Part shown: piece after piece, positions 1 to 6,629 of the stretch
Numbering within the stretch: the stretch's first letter is position 1
Layout of the letters: each line of letters begins with the position of its first letter
Assembly: GCA_040752275.1 (NCBI GenBank)
Contig: JBFMFH010000093.1
Location: 1 to 13,006, forward strand
DNA length: 13,006 nt
Direction of reading: 5' to 3'
Origin: JBFMFH01 sp040752275
GTDB taxonomy: Bacteria > Acidobacteriota > Vicinamibacteria > Vicinamibacterales > JAKQTR01
Translations under genes and position numbers: made by a program
Notes under the pieces: model-generated
The model's input: only the letters and a program-made list of their open reading frames with translations
What the model was told of the DNA's origin: nothing
The model's database searches: none

Positions 1-30
1 AAAGACAAAGACAAAGACAAAGACAAAGAC
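1..30. repeat. Hexanucleotide tandem repeat, AAAGAC x5
   Basis: Five exact copies of AAAGAC run from the first base of the window, so the array may continue to the left. Two GTAGAC words follow at 56-61 and 63-68, a related purine-rich motif. No gene is associated. Confidence 0.9.
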
Positions 31-175
31 AACGGCTCAAGAGCCACGCTTGACAGTAGACGGTAGACAATGGCGTACGTCGCGTTGAACGCCGACCCGG
101 CTTCCCACTATCTGCCGACGAGACAGAGACGTCGTAACCGAGCGGGTGGCGCCGGACGGGGCGACTGACGCTTGT

Positions 176-203
176 CAGAAGGCAGAAGACAGAAGGCAGA
201 ATA
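176..203. repeat. Heptanucleotide tandem repeat, CAGAAGG-like x4
   Basis: Four 7-bp units in a row: CAGAAGG, CAGAAGA, CAGAAGG, CAGAATA. From memory, degenerate purine-rich heptamer arrays of this kind occur between genes in several high-GC soil phyla, Acidobacteriota included. Their function is unknown. The units are directly abutted, without spacers, so this is not a CRISPR array. Confidence 0.85.
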
Positions 204-224
204 GGAACACGGTAGGCGCCACGG

Positions 225-257
225 CAGTGAGTAGCCAGTAGGTAGGCAGTAGATGAA
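225..257. repeat. 11-bp tandem repeat, CAGTAGGTAGG-like x3 (degenerate)
   Basis: Three consecutive 11-bp units: CAGTGAGTAGC, CAGTAGGTAGG, CAGTAGATGAA. Together with the heptamers at 176-203 it forms a repeat-rich patch ending about 30 bp before the inverted-repeat cluster. Confidence 0.7.
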
Positions 258-287
258 CGGCACGGCCGCCGGGGGATGGTGCGAGAA

Positions 288-461
288 GCGCCGCCCGGCA
301 GTGTCCCAGGGCGGCGCGAGCCCCTTGAGCCGGGCCGCTATGCGACAGGTCGCAAACCGCACCGTGAGGGGGCGACACGCGTGGGGATGGGGGTCCCCAC
401 GCCGTCCAGCAGGACGAACGCCCGGCAAGGTGCGGTTTGCCGGCCCGCGCGAGCGGGGCCG
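288..461 (+). ncRNA. Candidate structured RNA / nested inverted-repeat element in the 5' region of the aconitase gene
   Basis: Seven inverted repeats can be read by eye. A 9-bp stem pairs 288-296 with 309-317. A 12-bp stem (P1) pairs 352-363 with 429-440. Inside P1 are a 5-bp stem (370-374/419-423), a 9-bp hairpin (379-387/394-402) and a directly abutting 5-bp hairpin (403-407/412-416), which together make a three-way junction. An 8-bp hairpin with a GCGA (GNRA) tetraloop and one bulged G follows at 441-461. Two local hairpins, 341-345/350-354 and 422-428/437-443, use the same bases as the P1 arms and so exclude P1. The element ends 43 nt before the start codon. The + strand is preferred because the GNRA loop exists only there. 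It matches no riboswitch I know. A repetitive palindromic element is the main alternative. Confidence 0.4.
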
Positions 462-504
462 AGCAGTATCGCCCGGCGACCGACTCTGCCTGCAGTGAGA
501 GACC

Positions 505-2550
505 ATGCATCGAATTGCCCCTGCACTGCTGAAGCGAGACGTGACGCTCGACGCCGTCCCGCGCGAGACGGAGGTCGACGCCGCCACGATCGGATCGGCC
601 GAGGCCGGCCGCCGTATCCGCGGGCGTGCGCTCGTCTTCTGGGACCCGGCCGTTCCCGGGAAGAAACGTGACGCGATCGATACCGACCAGATCACTCCGG
701 CAGCCGATTGCGTGTCGGAGAGCCTCTCCACCCTCGACGAGCGCTGGAAGGCAGGCGCCTTTCGCCACGTGATGTCCGACTTCCGCGCGCGCGTCCACCG
801 GGGCGAGACGTTCCTCATCGCCGGCGACCGGTTCGCGATCGGGTCGTCGCGCGAGATGAGTCCTGCCGGCCTCAAGGGCATCGCCGAAGAGGCCGGCTTC
901 GAGATGGTGATCGTGTGCGGCCGGAACATGGGCGACATCTTCCGCCGCAACGCCCTCAATCTCGGCCTGCACGTGACGCAGTGTCCCGATGCCGTCGCAG
1001 ATGCGCAGGATGGCGACGAGTTCAGCTTCGACCTGGCGACCCGGGCGCTCCGGAACGAGACCCGGGCGAGGGACTACGAGCCGCTGCCGCTCACGGCCAC
1101 CGAAGAGCGCATCCGCAAGACCGGAGGTATCCTCGCCGTTGGCCGGCGGGAGCTGCGCCGGTCGATCGAGATGGCTCCGCGGATCGAGTGGCCGGACGAA
1201 GCACTCGCCCGCACGATGACGTCCACCGAGCAGATCGTCTGGGCCCACCGCGTGGACAAGGACGCCGAGGTCAGCCCCGGCCGGACGTTGCGCGTGTTCG
1301 CCGATCTCCTGCCTGCGTCCGACGGCACAGCACCGTTCGCCATTCACACATTCAATCGAATCACGGGCGGCGACCTCATCGCGCCGCGGCAGGCGGCCAT
1401 CGCCAACGACCACTTCGTCTTCACCGGCACCGAGGCCGACGACCGGCAGACGGGGATCGGCCGTGAGTTCGCCCGCACTCACGGGCTGGGCAAGCCCTAC
1501 TACGCCGCGCCTGGTGACGGGATCTTCCACTTCTACTTCCCGGAGCAGGGCCTCGTGATGCCCGGGCAGTTCATCCCGGGCGCCGATTCGCACAGCCGGG
1601 CGTACGGGGCGTACGGCGCCATCGGCTTCGGCGTCGGCTCGACGACCCTCGGGTTCGGGTGGGCGACCGGGTATGTCTACTTCACCCTCGCACGCCAGCG
1701 GCGCGTGGTGCTGGCCGGGCAGCTCGCGCCGTGGGTGACGGGTAAGGACATCGTCCTCGAACTGCTGCGCCGGTGGGGAGCGGCCCAGGCACAGGGCATG
1801 TCGGTCGAGTTCGTCGATCGCGGCCGTCAGCTGCCGATGGCCTATCGCAACACGATCGCGAACATGATGGCAGAGGCCGAGGCGCAGAACGGCATCTTCG
1901 CGGCCGACGATACGACGCTGGCCTGGTATCGCGCGAAGGGGATGCCTGAACTGGTCTACCCTCCGGTCGTGCCCGGCGCCGAAGCGCGCTTCGAGATCGA
2001 CGAAGTCTTCGATCTGTCCGCAGTGGTGCCGATGATCGCCAAGCCGTTCAGTCCGGGGAACGCCTTTCCCGCCGAGGACGTGGCCCGCGAGCGGCTGGTC
2101 TTCGACAAGGCCATGATCGGGTCGTGCACCAACGGCAGCTACGACGATCTGCTCAGCGCCGCCCTGGTGGTCCAATCGGCCCGGGCGCACGGCCTGACAC
2201 GCGCCGAACGCCCGCTCATCGTGTTTCCGGGGTCCGGTGGCGTGGCACGGCGGATCGAGCAGCCGGATCCCCGCCTCGGTGGAGAGTCGATCGCCGGTGT
2301 GCTCCGCAGCATCGGCGGGGAACTGCGCCAGTCCTGGTGCGGGCCCTGTTTCGGACAGGGCCCGGATGCGCTCGGCCCGGGACAGCGGGCCATCACCTCG
2401 TTCAACCGGAACTGGCAGAACCGGATGGGACTCGGGGGGGAGGGCTATCTTGCCAGTCCCTCGGTCGTCGTTGCCTCCGCACTGGCGGGCTACATGGCGC
2501 CACCCGGCGAACTCGGCCTCGAGTGGGATGCCGCTCGATTCGGCGTGTGA
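505..2550 (+). CDS. Aconitase-family hydratase, single chain with swivel domain first (LeuD-like + LeuC-like fusion)
   Basis: 681 aa. Residues about 40-215 are the small-subunit (swivel) domain, with IDTDQITP (58-65), GSSRE (113-117) and GDIFRRNALNLGL (143-155). Residues about 238-665 are the large [4Fe-4S] part, starting TSTEQIVWAHR as in LeuC, with a DH pair at 302-303, GADSHS (359-364), the first cluster cysteine in IGSCTNGS (C541) and the CxxC pair C612/C615. TSFNRNWQNRMG (631-642) corresponds to the TSNRNF-GR-G active-site segment of aconitases. All three cluster ligands are present, so an active cytosolic Fe-S (de)hydratase is expected. The order 4-1-2-3 is that of AcnB without its HEAT domain, and differs from AcnA. 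The substrate (isopropylmalate, citrate, homocitrate, a substituted malate) cannot be read from sequence. The ATG at 505 has a weak GAGAG ribosome site. The gene ends 6 bp before the PfkB-type kinase gene, implying co-transcription. Confidence 0.93.
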   Translation: MHRIAPALLKRDVTLDAVPRETEVDAATIGSAEAGRRIRGRALVFWDPAVPGKKRDAIDTDQITPAADCVSESLSTLDERWKAGAFRHVMSDFRARVHRGETFLIAGDRFAIGSSREMSPAGLKGIAEEAGFEMVIVCGRNMGDIFRRNALNLGLHVTQCPDAVADAQDGDEFSFDLATRALRNETRARDYEPLPLTATEERIRKTGGILAVGRRELRRSIEMAPRIEWPDEALARTMTSTEQIVWAHRVDKDAEVSPGRTLRVFADLLPASDGTAPFAIHTFNRITGGDLIAPRQAAIANDHFVFTGTEADDRQTGIGREFARTHGLGKPYYAAPGDGIFHFYFPEQGLVMPGQFIPGADSHSRAYGAYGAIGFGVGSTTLGFGWATGYVYFTLARQRRVVLAGQLAPWVTGKDIVLELLRRWGAAQAQGMSVEFVDRGRQLPMAYRNTIANMMAEAEAQNGIFAADDTTLAWYRAKGMPELVYPPVVPGAEARFEIDEVFDLSAVVPMIAKPFSPGNAFPAEDVARERLVFDKAMIGSCTNGSYDDLLSAALVVQSARAHGLTRAERPLIVFPGSGGVARRIEQPDPRLGGESIAGVLRSIGGELRQSWCGPCFGQGPDALGPGQRAITSFNRNWQNRMGLGGEGYLASPSVVVASALAGYMAPPGELGLEWDAARFGV

Positions 2551-2556
2551 GACATC

Positions 2557-3471
2557 GTGCACTCCGCCGATCAGCGGTGGGACGTGGTCGGTGTCGGCGC
2601 GAGCTGTGTCGATCTCGTGTGCCGGCTGCCATTCTTCCCAGAAGCGCGGACGGCCCGTGACAAGGTCCGCGTGTCCGAGCAGCGCCGGGCCTGCGGCGGG
2701 CAGACGGCCACGGCCCTCGCGACCTGTGCGAGCCTCGGCCTGCGGGCGAACTACGTCGGGGCCATCGGCGACGATGAGGACGGCGCGACGGTTCTCGCCG
2801 AACTGGCTGGCCGCGGCATCGGTACGGACGACGTCCGCGTGGTTCAGTGTCCGACGGCCACGGCCATCCTGCTCATCGACGACGCTGGCGAACGCATCGT
2901 GCTGTGGCACCGGAATCCCGATCTCGTCCTGGGGCCGGATGCTCCAATGGAGCGCATCATCAGCCAGGCACGGCTGGTTCACGTGGATGACGTGGACGAG
3001 GAGGCGTCACTGTGGGCCGCGCGTCTTGCCGGTGAACGAGGCATTCCGGTGACGTGCGACATCGACCACGTGACCCACAGGACGCCCGAGCTGCTGTCCC
3101 TGGTGAGTCTGCCGATTCTGGCCGAGCATGTGCCGTCGGCGCTGACGGGTGTGGCGGACCTCGACTGTGCGCTTCACGCGTTGGGTCGGGACCGTCGCCA
3201 GCCGGTGATCGTGACCTTGGGACGGCGGGGAGCCATTGCGCTGAACGAGGGGGCCATCGTCTCCTCGCCGAGCTTCCACGTCCGGGCCGCCGATACGACG
3301 GGCGCCGGCGACGTTTTCCGCGGTGCCTTCATCGTCGCGTGTCTGGGAGGGCGGGAACTCCACGATGCGTTGCGGTTCGCCAATGCGGCGGCGGCGGTTG
3401 CCTGCACGCGCGTCGGTGCGATGGCCGGCGTTCCGGCGCTCGAGGAGGTCGGAGCCCTGTTGCGGATATAG
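2557..3471 (+). CDS. PfkB/ribokinase-family carbohydrate kinase
   Basis: 304 aa, typical length for the family, which uses ATP to phosphorylate sugars, nucleosides or similar small alcohols. The N-terminal strand VVGVGASCVDLV (10-21) and the GG motif at 47-48 (ACGGQTATAL, with Gln where many members have Asn) are present. The C-terminal signature DTTGAGDVFRGAF (246-258) carries the anion hole and catalytic Asp252. VTLGRRGA (219-226) is the usual strand before the ATP site. The start is GTG at 2557, 6 bp after the stop of the hydratase gene. No clear Shine-Dalgarno is seen, so translation probably depends on coupling. The specific substrate is not predictable. Pairing with an aconitase-family enzyme suggests a small carbon-acid or sugar pathway, but that is inference only. 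Confidence 0.93.
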   Translation: MHSADQRWDVVGVGASCVDLVCRLPFFPEARTARDKVRVSEQRRACGGQTATALATCASLGLRANYVGAIGDDEDGATVLAELAGRGIGTDDVRVVQCPTATAILLIDDAGERIVLWHRNPDLVLGPDAPMERIISQARLVHVDDVDEEASLWAARLAGERGIPVTCDIDHVTHRTPELLSLVSLPILAEHVPSALTGVADLDCALHALGRDRRQPVIVTLGRRGAIALNEGAIVSSPSFHVRAADTTGAGDVFRGAFIVACLGGRELHDALRFANAAAAVACTRVGAMAGVPALEEVGALLRI

Positions 3472-3485
3472 GCCCAGGGTCGGGG

Positions 3486-4478
3486 CTACGGCTGCCGGCG
3501 CGCGATCGCCGCGCCGGCCGTCCGCCGTTCCGCAATGTAGCCGGTCCGAGTCCGAACCATCGCGTCGGCCCTGCCCACGACGCGGACCAGGACACGGCGG
3601 AAGCCGCTATCGTCGAGCTCGCGAGGGACATACCCGATCGAGTACTGGTGGGCCAGCTCCTCCGCAACGTCCGCGTAGAGCCCGGCCAGGCGATTGACGT
3701 CGTCGGCGAAGAAGACCCGGCCACCGGTTTCCCGCGCCAGACTATGCATCTCGTAGTCCGACGGCGTTGACCCCTGCGCCCAGCCAGGTCGCCAGCCGGG
3801 CCTGAGCGAGATCGTGTACAGGCCGACATGGGCTCGGCGGACGATGTCGAGCAGGTCGTCGAAGCTGAGAAGGCTGGCCGTATCGTCGCCGTCCGACAGG
3901 ACGACAATGGCCTGCCGTCTGACCTCTGTGTAGGCCAGTCGCTGCCGGCGCATTTCGGCGATGGCGATGTAGATGGCGTCGCGGAGCGGCGTCACGTGCG
4001 AGGCCGTCGTCGACCGGATCGCTGCCTCCAGCAGGGCCTTGTCTCCCGTCAACCCCTGCAACACCCGGGTTCCCTTGCTGAATGCGATGATCGCGGCCCG
4101 GTCCTGGCTTCGCAACACCCGCACGAAGCCGACAGCGGCCTCTTGCGCCGTCTGCAGGGTCGTGCGCATGCTGGCGCTGCAATCGATCAGGATGCCGAGG
4201 TCGATGGGGACGTCGCTCGAGGCGAAGAACCGCAGATCCTGCCGGACGCCGTCCTCATAGACGGCGAAGTCGTCGGGCAGGAGACCCGGTATGTACTGCG
4301 CCTTGCCGTCGGTGACCGTCACGTTCAGCGCCACGAGTGACACGCCGGAGCGGAAGGACAGCTGCTCGTCGTCAGCGGCGCGGGACAGACGGCCGGTAGC
4401 AATTGGGACCGCGATGGCGAGCAGGGACAGAGCGCTCGTGAGCAGCAGCCGTGGCCGATGCGTGATTCCGCGGAGCAT
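3486..4478 (-). CDS. Secreted VWA-domain protein (VWFA-related, acidobacterial type)
   Basis: 330 aa from the chosen start. Residues 1-34 form a Sec signal peptide: basic MLRGITHRPR, a hydrophobic run to about 27, and a likely cut after SRA (32-34). A beta-rich lead domain follows, with DDFAVYEDGVRQDLRFF (69-85), as usual in this family. The VWA domain spans about 92-285 with a complete metal-binding (MIDAS) set: DCSAS (99-103), T163 in TPLRD and D197 in SDGDD. The family is abundant in Acidobacteriota and usually has no known ligand. The ATG at 4478 is preferred over an upstream in-frame start at 4526 because GGAGG (4484-4488) lies 5 nt before it and the signal peptide starts there. It converges on the kinase gene with a 14-bp gap and is separated from the his operon upstream by 234 bp. 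Confidence 0.92.
   Translation of the reverse strand: MLRGITHRPRLLLTSALSLLAIAVPIATGRLSRAADDEQLSFRSGVSLVALNVTVTDGKAQYIPGLLPDDFAVYEDGVRQDLRFFASSDVPIDLGILIDCSASMRTTLQTAQEAAVGFVRVLRSQDRAAIIAFSKGTRVLQGLTGDKALLEAAIRSTTASHVTPLRDAIYIAIAEMRRQRLAYTEVRRQAIVVLSDGDDTASLLSFDDLLDIVRRAHVGLYTISLRPGWRPGWAQGSTPSDYEMHSLARETGGRVFFADDVNRLAGLYADVAEELAHQYSIGYVPRELDDSGFRRVLVRVVGRADAMVRTRTGYIAERRTAGAAIARRQP
3494..3518. repeat. 9-bp perfect inverted repeat at the convergent gene ends
   Basis: GCCGGCGCG (3494-3502) and CGCGCCGGC (3510-3518) can pair around a 7-nt loop, 22 nt after the stop of the + strand kinase gene and inside the last codons of the VWA gene. There is no T-tract on either side, so it is at best a non-canonical terminator. 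Confidence 0.35.
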
Positions 4479-4653
4479 GGCATCCTCCAGCCGGCCCCAA
4501 CCGCGCGGACCCCGCAGGTCGTCCACGGTCGACGTGCACGATGGCGGGGGAGTCCATCGAGACTTCGACGCGATTGACGGTCACTGTAGGTATCGGTGAG
4601 TCCAGAAGTGGGCTGCAGCACCCTCGGATGACCCCGCGTCCGATGACCTTGGG

Positions 4654-4693
4654 GCACGCACAGGCATGCACGCGGATGCACGCGACCGCACGC
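4654..4693. repeat. GCACGC repeats with 10-bp phasing
   Basis: Four GCACGC hexamers start at 4654, 4668, 4678 and 4688; the last three are exactly 10 bp apart. They lie in the 234-bp gap (4479-4712) between the end of the his operon and the VWA gene start, 20 bp past the hisD-HAD stop. The rest of this gap shows no gene, no U-tract terminator and no convincing promoter, though the VWA gene needs one here or must rely on read-through from the operon. Confidence 0.5.
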
Positions 4694-4712
4694 CGCGCAC
4701 CGGGCCCTCGGG

Positions 4713-6629
4713 TCAGCTCAACAGGTCCGATGGCACGAGCCCGGCCAGCGCGGGCGCCACACGCGATGCACCGGCCCTGCGCAGCCGCGCGGCGCTGTAG
4801 GTGGTCGCGATCCCGAACACCTCCAGTCCGGCCGCGAGTGCAGCACCCGCCCCGCCGGGCGAGTCCTCGACGGCGAGGACGGGCAGGCCTTCGGTGAGCA
4901 GCCGTTTCGCCATGAGGCGGCGCACGGCGAGGGAGTAGCCCTCGGGATCGGGCTTTGGCAGAGACACATCCTCGGCCCCGATGATCGTGGCGAAGTGCGA
5001 TCTCAGGCCGGCCCGCTTCACCGCATGCACGACCTCCGAGCGGGCCGCGCCAGACACAATCGCGATGGGCACTTCGCGCGCGACCGCCCGGACGAGGGCG
5101 GCGATCGGTCCCGCGATGCCGCCGTCCGGCGGCACACGTCCTCGATACAGCCGGCGCTTGCGCGCGACGAGGCGATCGAGACTCGTTGGCGGTACCACCT
5201 CTGCGTCATCCAACATGCGACTCAGCGCCGTGTGGTCGTCGTAGTGAAGGTATCTGGCCTTGTACCGCCGCCAGCTCAGCACGAGACCGAGGGGTTCGAC
5301 GGCCTCTCGCATCGCCTGCCAGTGCCAGGGCTCGTCGTCGACCAGGACGCCGTTGAAGTCGAAGACGACCGCCGCGATGCGCGGCACGGGCGAGCGGCGA
5401 ACGATGGACCGGCGGTGCGCCTCCAATCCCTCGAGCGCCGCGAGCCGGCCGGCGGTGGGGGCCAGGCGCCGCGCGCCGGCTCGTGTCACGCGCTGGAGGG
5501 TGACAACCTTGAGGAAGCGGAGGACGGAGAGTCCGCCGGTATGCCGCGCGGCCCCGCCTGTCGGCAGCGTGTGGTTCGGGCCCGAGACGTAGTCACCAAG
5601 AGCGACCGCCGCGTCCCGGCCGACAAAGAGCGACCCGTACGACGTCAGCCGCCTGATGAGCGGACCCGGCTTCTTCACCTGGACGCTGAGATGCTCGGGC
5701 GCCACCTCGTCCGAGGCCGCGCACGCGTCGTCGGCGCGGCGGAAGGTCCGTACGACCAGTCCCGCGAGGGATGCGGCGGCAGCCTGCCGGTTCGGCGATC
5801 CGCCGGGAAGCGTGGCGCACTGATCCCGGAGGTGCGTCCGTACCTGCGCCGCCAGCCTACGTGTCCCGATGAGGAAGAGCCACAACCGAGCGTCGGGATC
5901 ATGTTCCGCCTGCGCGAGAAGATCGGCCGCCACGACGGCGGGATCGGCTGTCGCATCGGCGATGACCGCGAGTTCCGAGGGACCGGCCATCATGTCGATG
6001 CCGACGCGCCCGGCCAGTTGCGCCTTGGCTTCCGTGACATACCGATTCCCCGGCCCGACGATGAGATCGACAGCCGGGACCGGCCCCGCCCCATAGGCCA
6101 TGGCGGCGATGGCCTGGGCGCCCCCCATGGCGAACACCCGGTTCACCGCCGCGATCCGGGCGGCCGCCAGGATGGCGGGATGGATCGTCCCGTCGCGACG
6201 AGCCGGAGTCGCGAGGATGATCTCCCGGCAGCCGGCCTCGCGCGCGGGCAAGGCGCCCATGAGCACCGACGAACACAGGGGGTGACGGCCACCCGGCACG
6301 TAGATGCCGACTCGCTGAACCGGCAGCAACCGCTGCTCGAGGATGACGCCCGGCTCGACGAGGCGCACGGGCCTCAGAGACTGATGTTGCGCCCGTGCGA
6401 ACCGGGCGATTCTCGAACCGGCCGCACCGATCGCCGCGAGCGTGCCGGAGTCCACTGCCGACACCCCCCGCTGCCATTCGTCGGCGGCCACTTCGAGAGT
6501 CCTGCGCCGGACCCCGTCGTATCGTTGCGTGAGGTCGAGCACCGACTGTTCGCCACCGTCACGCACAACCGCGAGAATCTCGCCGACAATCCGCGACGTG
6601 TCGCGCGCATGCCGCGTGTTTCGTGTCAC
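4713..6629 (-). CDS. hisD: Histidinol dehydrogenase fused to a HAD-family phosphatase-like domain
   Basis: 638 aa; HisD is normally about 430. Residues 1-411 are histidinol dehydrogenase, which oxidises L-histidinol to L-histidine with two NAD+. YVPGG (110-114), VGPGNRYV (191-198), the Zn ligands Q240, H243, D346 and H405, and the catalytic pair E312-H313 are all present. Residues about 418-638 are a HAD hydrolase with a helical C1 cap (about 435-505): motif I DFNGVLVDDE (424-433), motif II S526, motif III K559 and motif IV E588-D589. Position +2 after the nucleophile D424 is Asn426; most HAD phosphatases have Asp there. The start is GTG at 6629, overlapping the hisA-hisIE stop as GTGA, with GAGGG 8 nt upstream. 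HisB here lacks its phosphatase half, so the HAD domain is a candidate histidinol-phosphate phosphatase (inference). HisD assignment is near certain; the HAD role is not. Confidence 0.95.
   Translation of the reverse strand: MTRNTRHARDTSRIVGEILAVVRDGGEQSVLDLTQRYDGVRRRTLEVAADEWQRGVSAVDSGTLAAIGAAGSRIARFARAQHQSLRPVRLVEPGVILEQRLLPVQRVGIYVPGGRHPLCSSVLMGALPAREAGCREIILATPARRDGTIHPAILAAARIAAVNRVFAMGGAQAIAAMAYGAGPVPAVDLIVGPGNRYVTEAKAQLAGRVGIDMMAGPSELAVIADATADPAVVAADLLAQAEHDPDARLWLFLIGTRRLAAQVRTHLRDQCATLPGGSPNRQAAAASLAGLVVRTFRRADDACAASDEVAPEHLSVQVKKPGPLIRRLTSYGSLFVGRDAAVALGDYVSGPNHTLPTGGAARHTGGLSVLRFLKVVTLQRVTRAGARRLAPTAGRLAALEGLEAHRRSIVRRSPVPRIAAVVFDFNGVLVDDEPWHWQAMREAVEPLGLVLSWRRYKARYLHYDDHTALSRMLDDAEVVPPTSLDRLVARKRRLYRGRVPPDGGIAGPIAALVRAVAREVPIAIVSGAARSEVVHAVKRAGLRSHFATIIGAEDVSLPKPDPEGYSLAVRRLMAKRLLTEGLPVLAVEDSPGGAGAALAAGLEVFGIATTYSAARLRRAGASRVAPALAGLVPSDLLS

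Larger units (their letters stand above)
1..504. other. Noncoding region upstream of the aconitase-family gene
   Basis: I see no credible protein gene here. The left part (1-257) is made of short tandem repeats and low-complexity sequence. The right part (288-461) is dominated by inverted repeats. The open frames that cross this stretch are rich in Arg, Gly, Pro and Ala, show no recognisable domain, and run through the repeats. A TTGACA hexamer lies at 50-55 on the + strand, but no acceptable -10 follows at 16-18 bp, so I do not call a promoter. The promoter of the downstream + strand genes is not identified. Confidence 0.7.

Noticed and set aside
176..257. CRISPR array
   Set aside because: Units are 7 and 11 bp and directly adjacent, with no spacers and no cas genes.
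352..440. Integron attC site
   Set aside because: The 12-bp arms and 89-bp span fit loosely, but the right arm reads GTTTGCC and not GTTRRRY, and there is no integrase or cassette.
253..498. An 81-codon + strand frame before the hydratase gene
   Set aside because: It covers the nested inverted repeats; its codons are dictated by palindromes and it has no ribosome site or recognisable domain.
175..2982. A 935-codon open frame on the minus strand, opposite the hydratase and kinase genes
   Set aside because: It is an antisense shadow of GC-rich codons. It shows no domain, is rich in Arg, Gly, Ala, His and Pro, and runs into the tandem repeats, while the + strand frames contain clear enzyme motifs.
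4478..4526. Upstream start of the VWA protein at 4526
   Set aside because: It would put 16 polar residues before the signal peptide; the GGAGG site 5 nt before ATG 4478 gives a normal Sec signal.
4690..4715. Intrinsic terminator after the his operon
   Set aside because: GC-rich words with a GGGCCC palindrome are present, but I find neither a stable stem followed by a T run nor any other standard signal.
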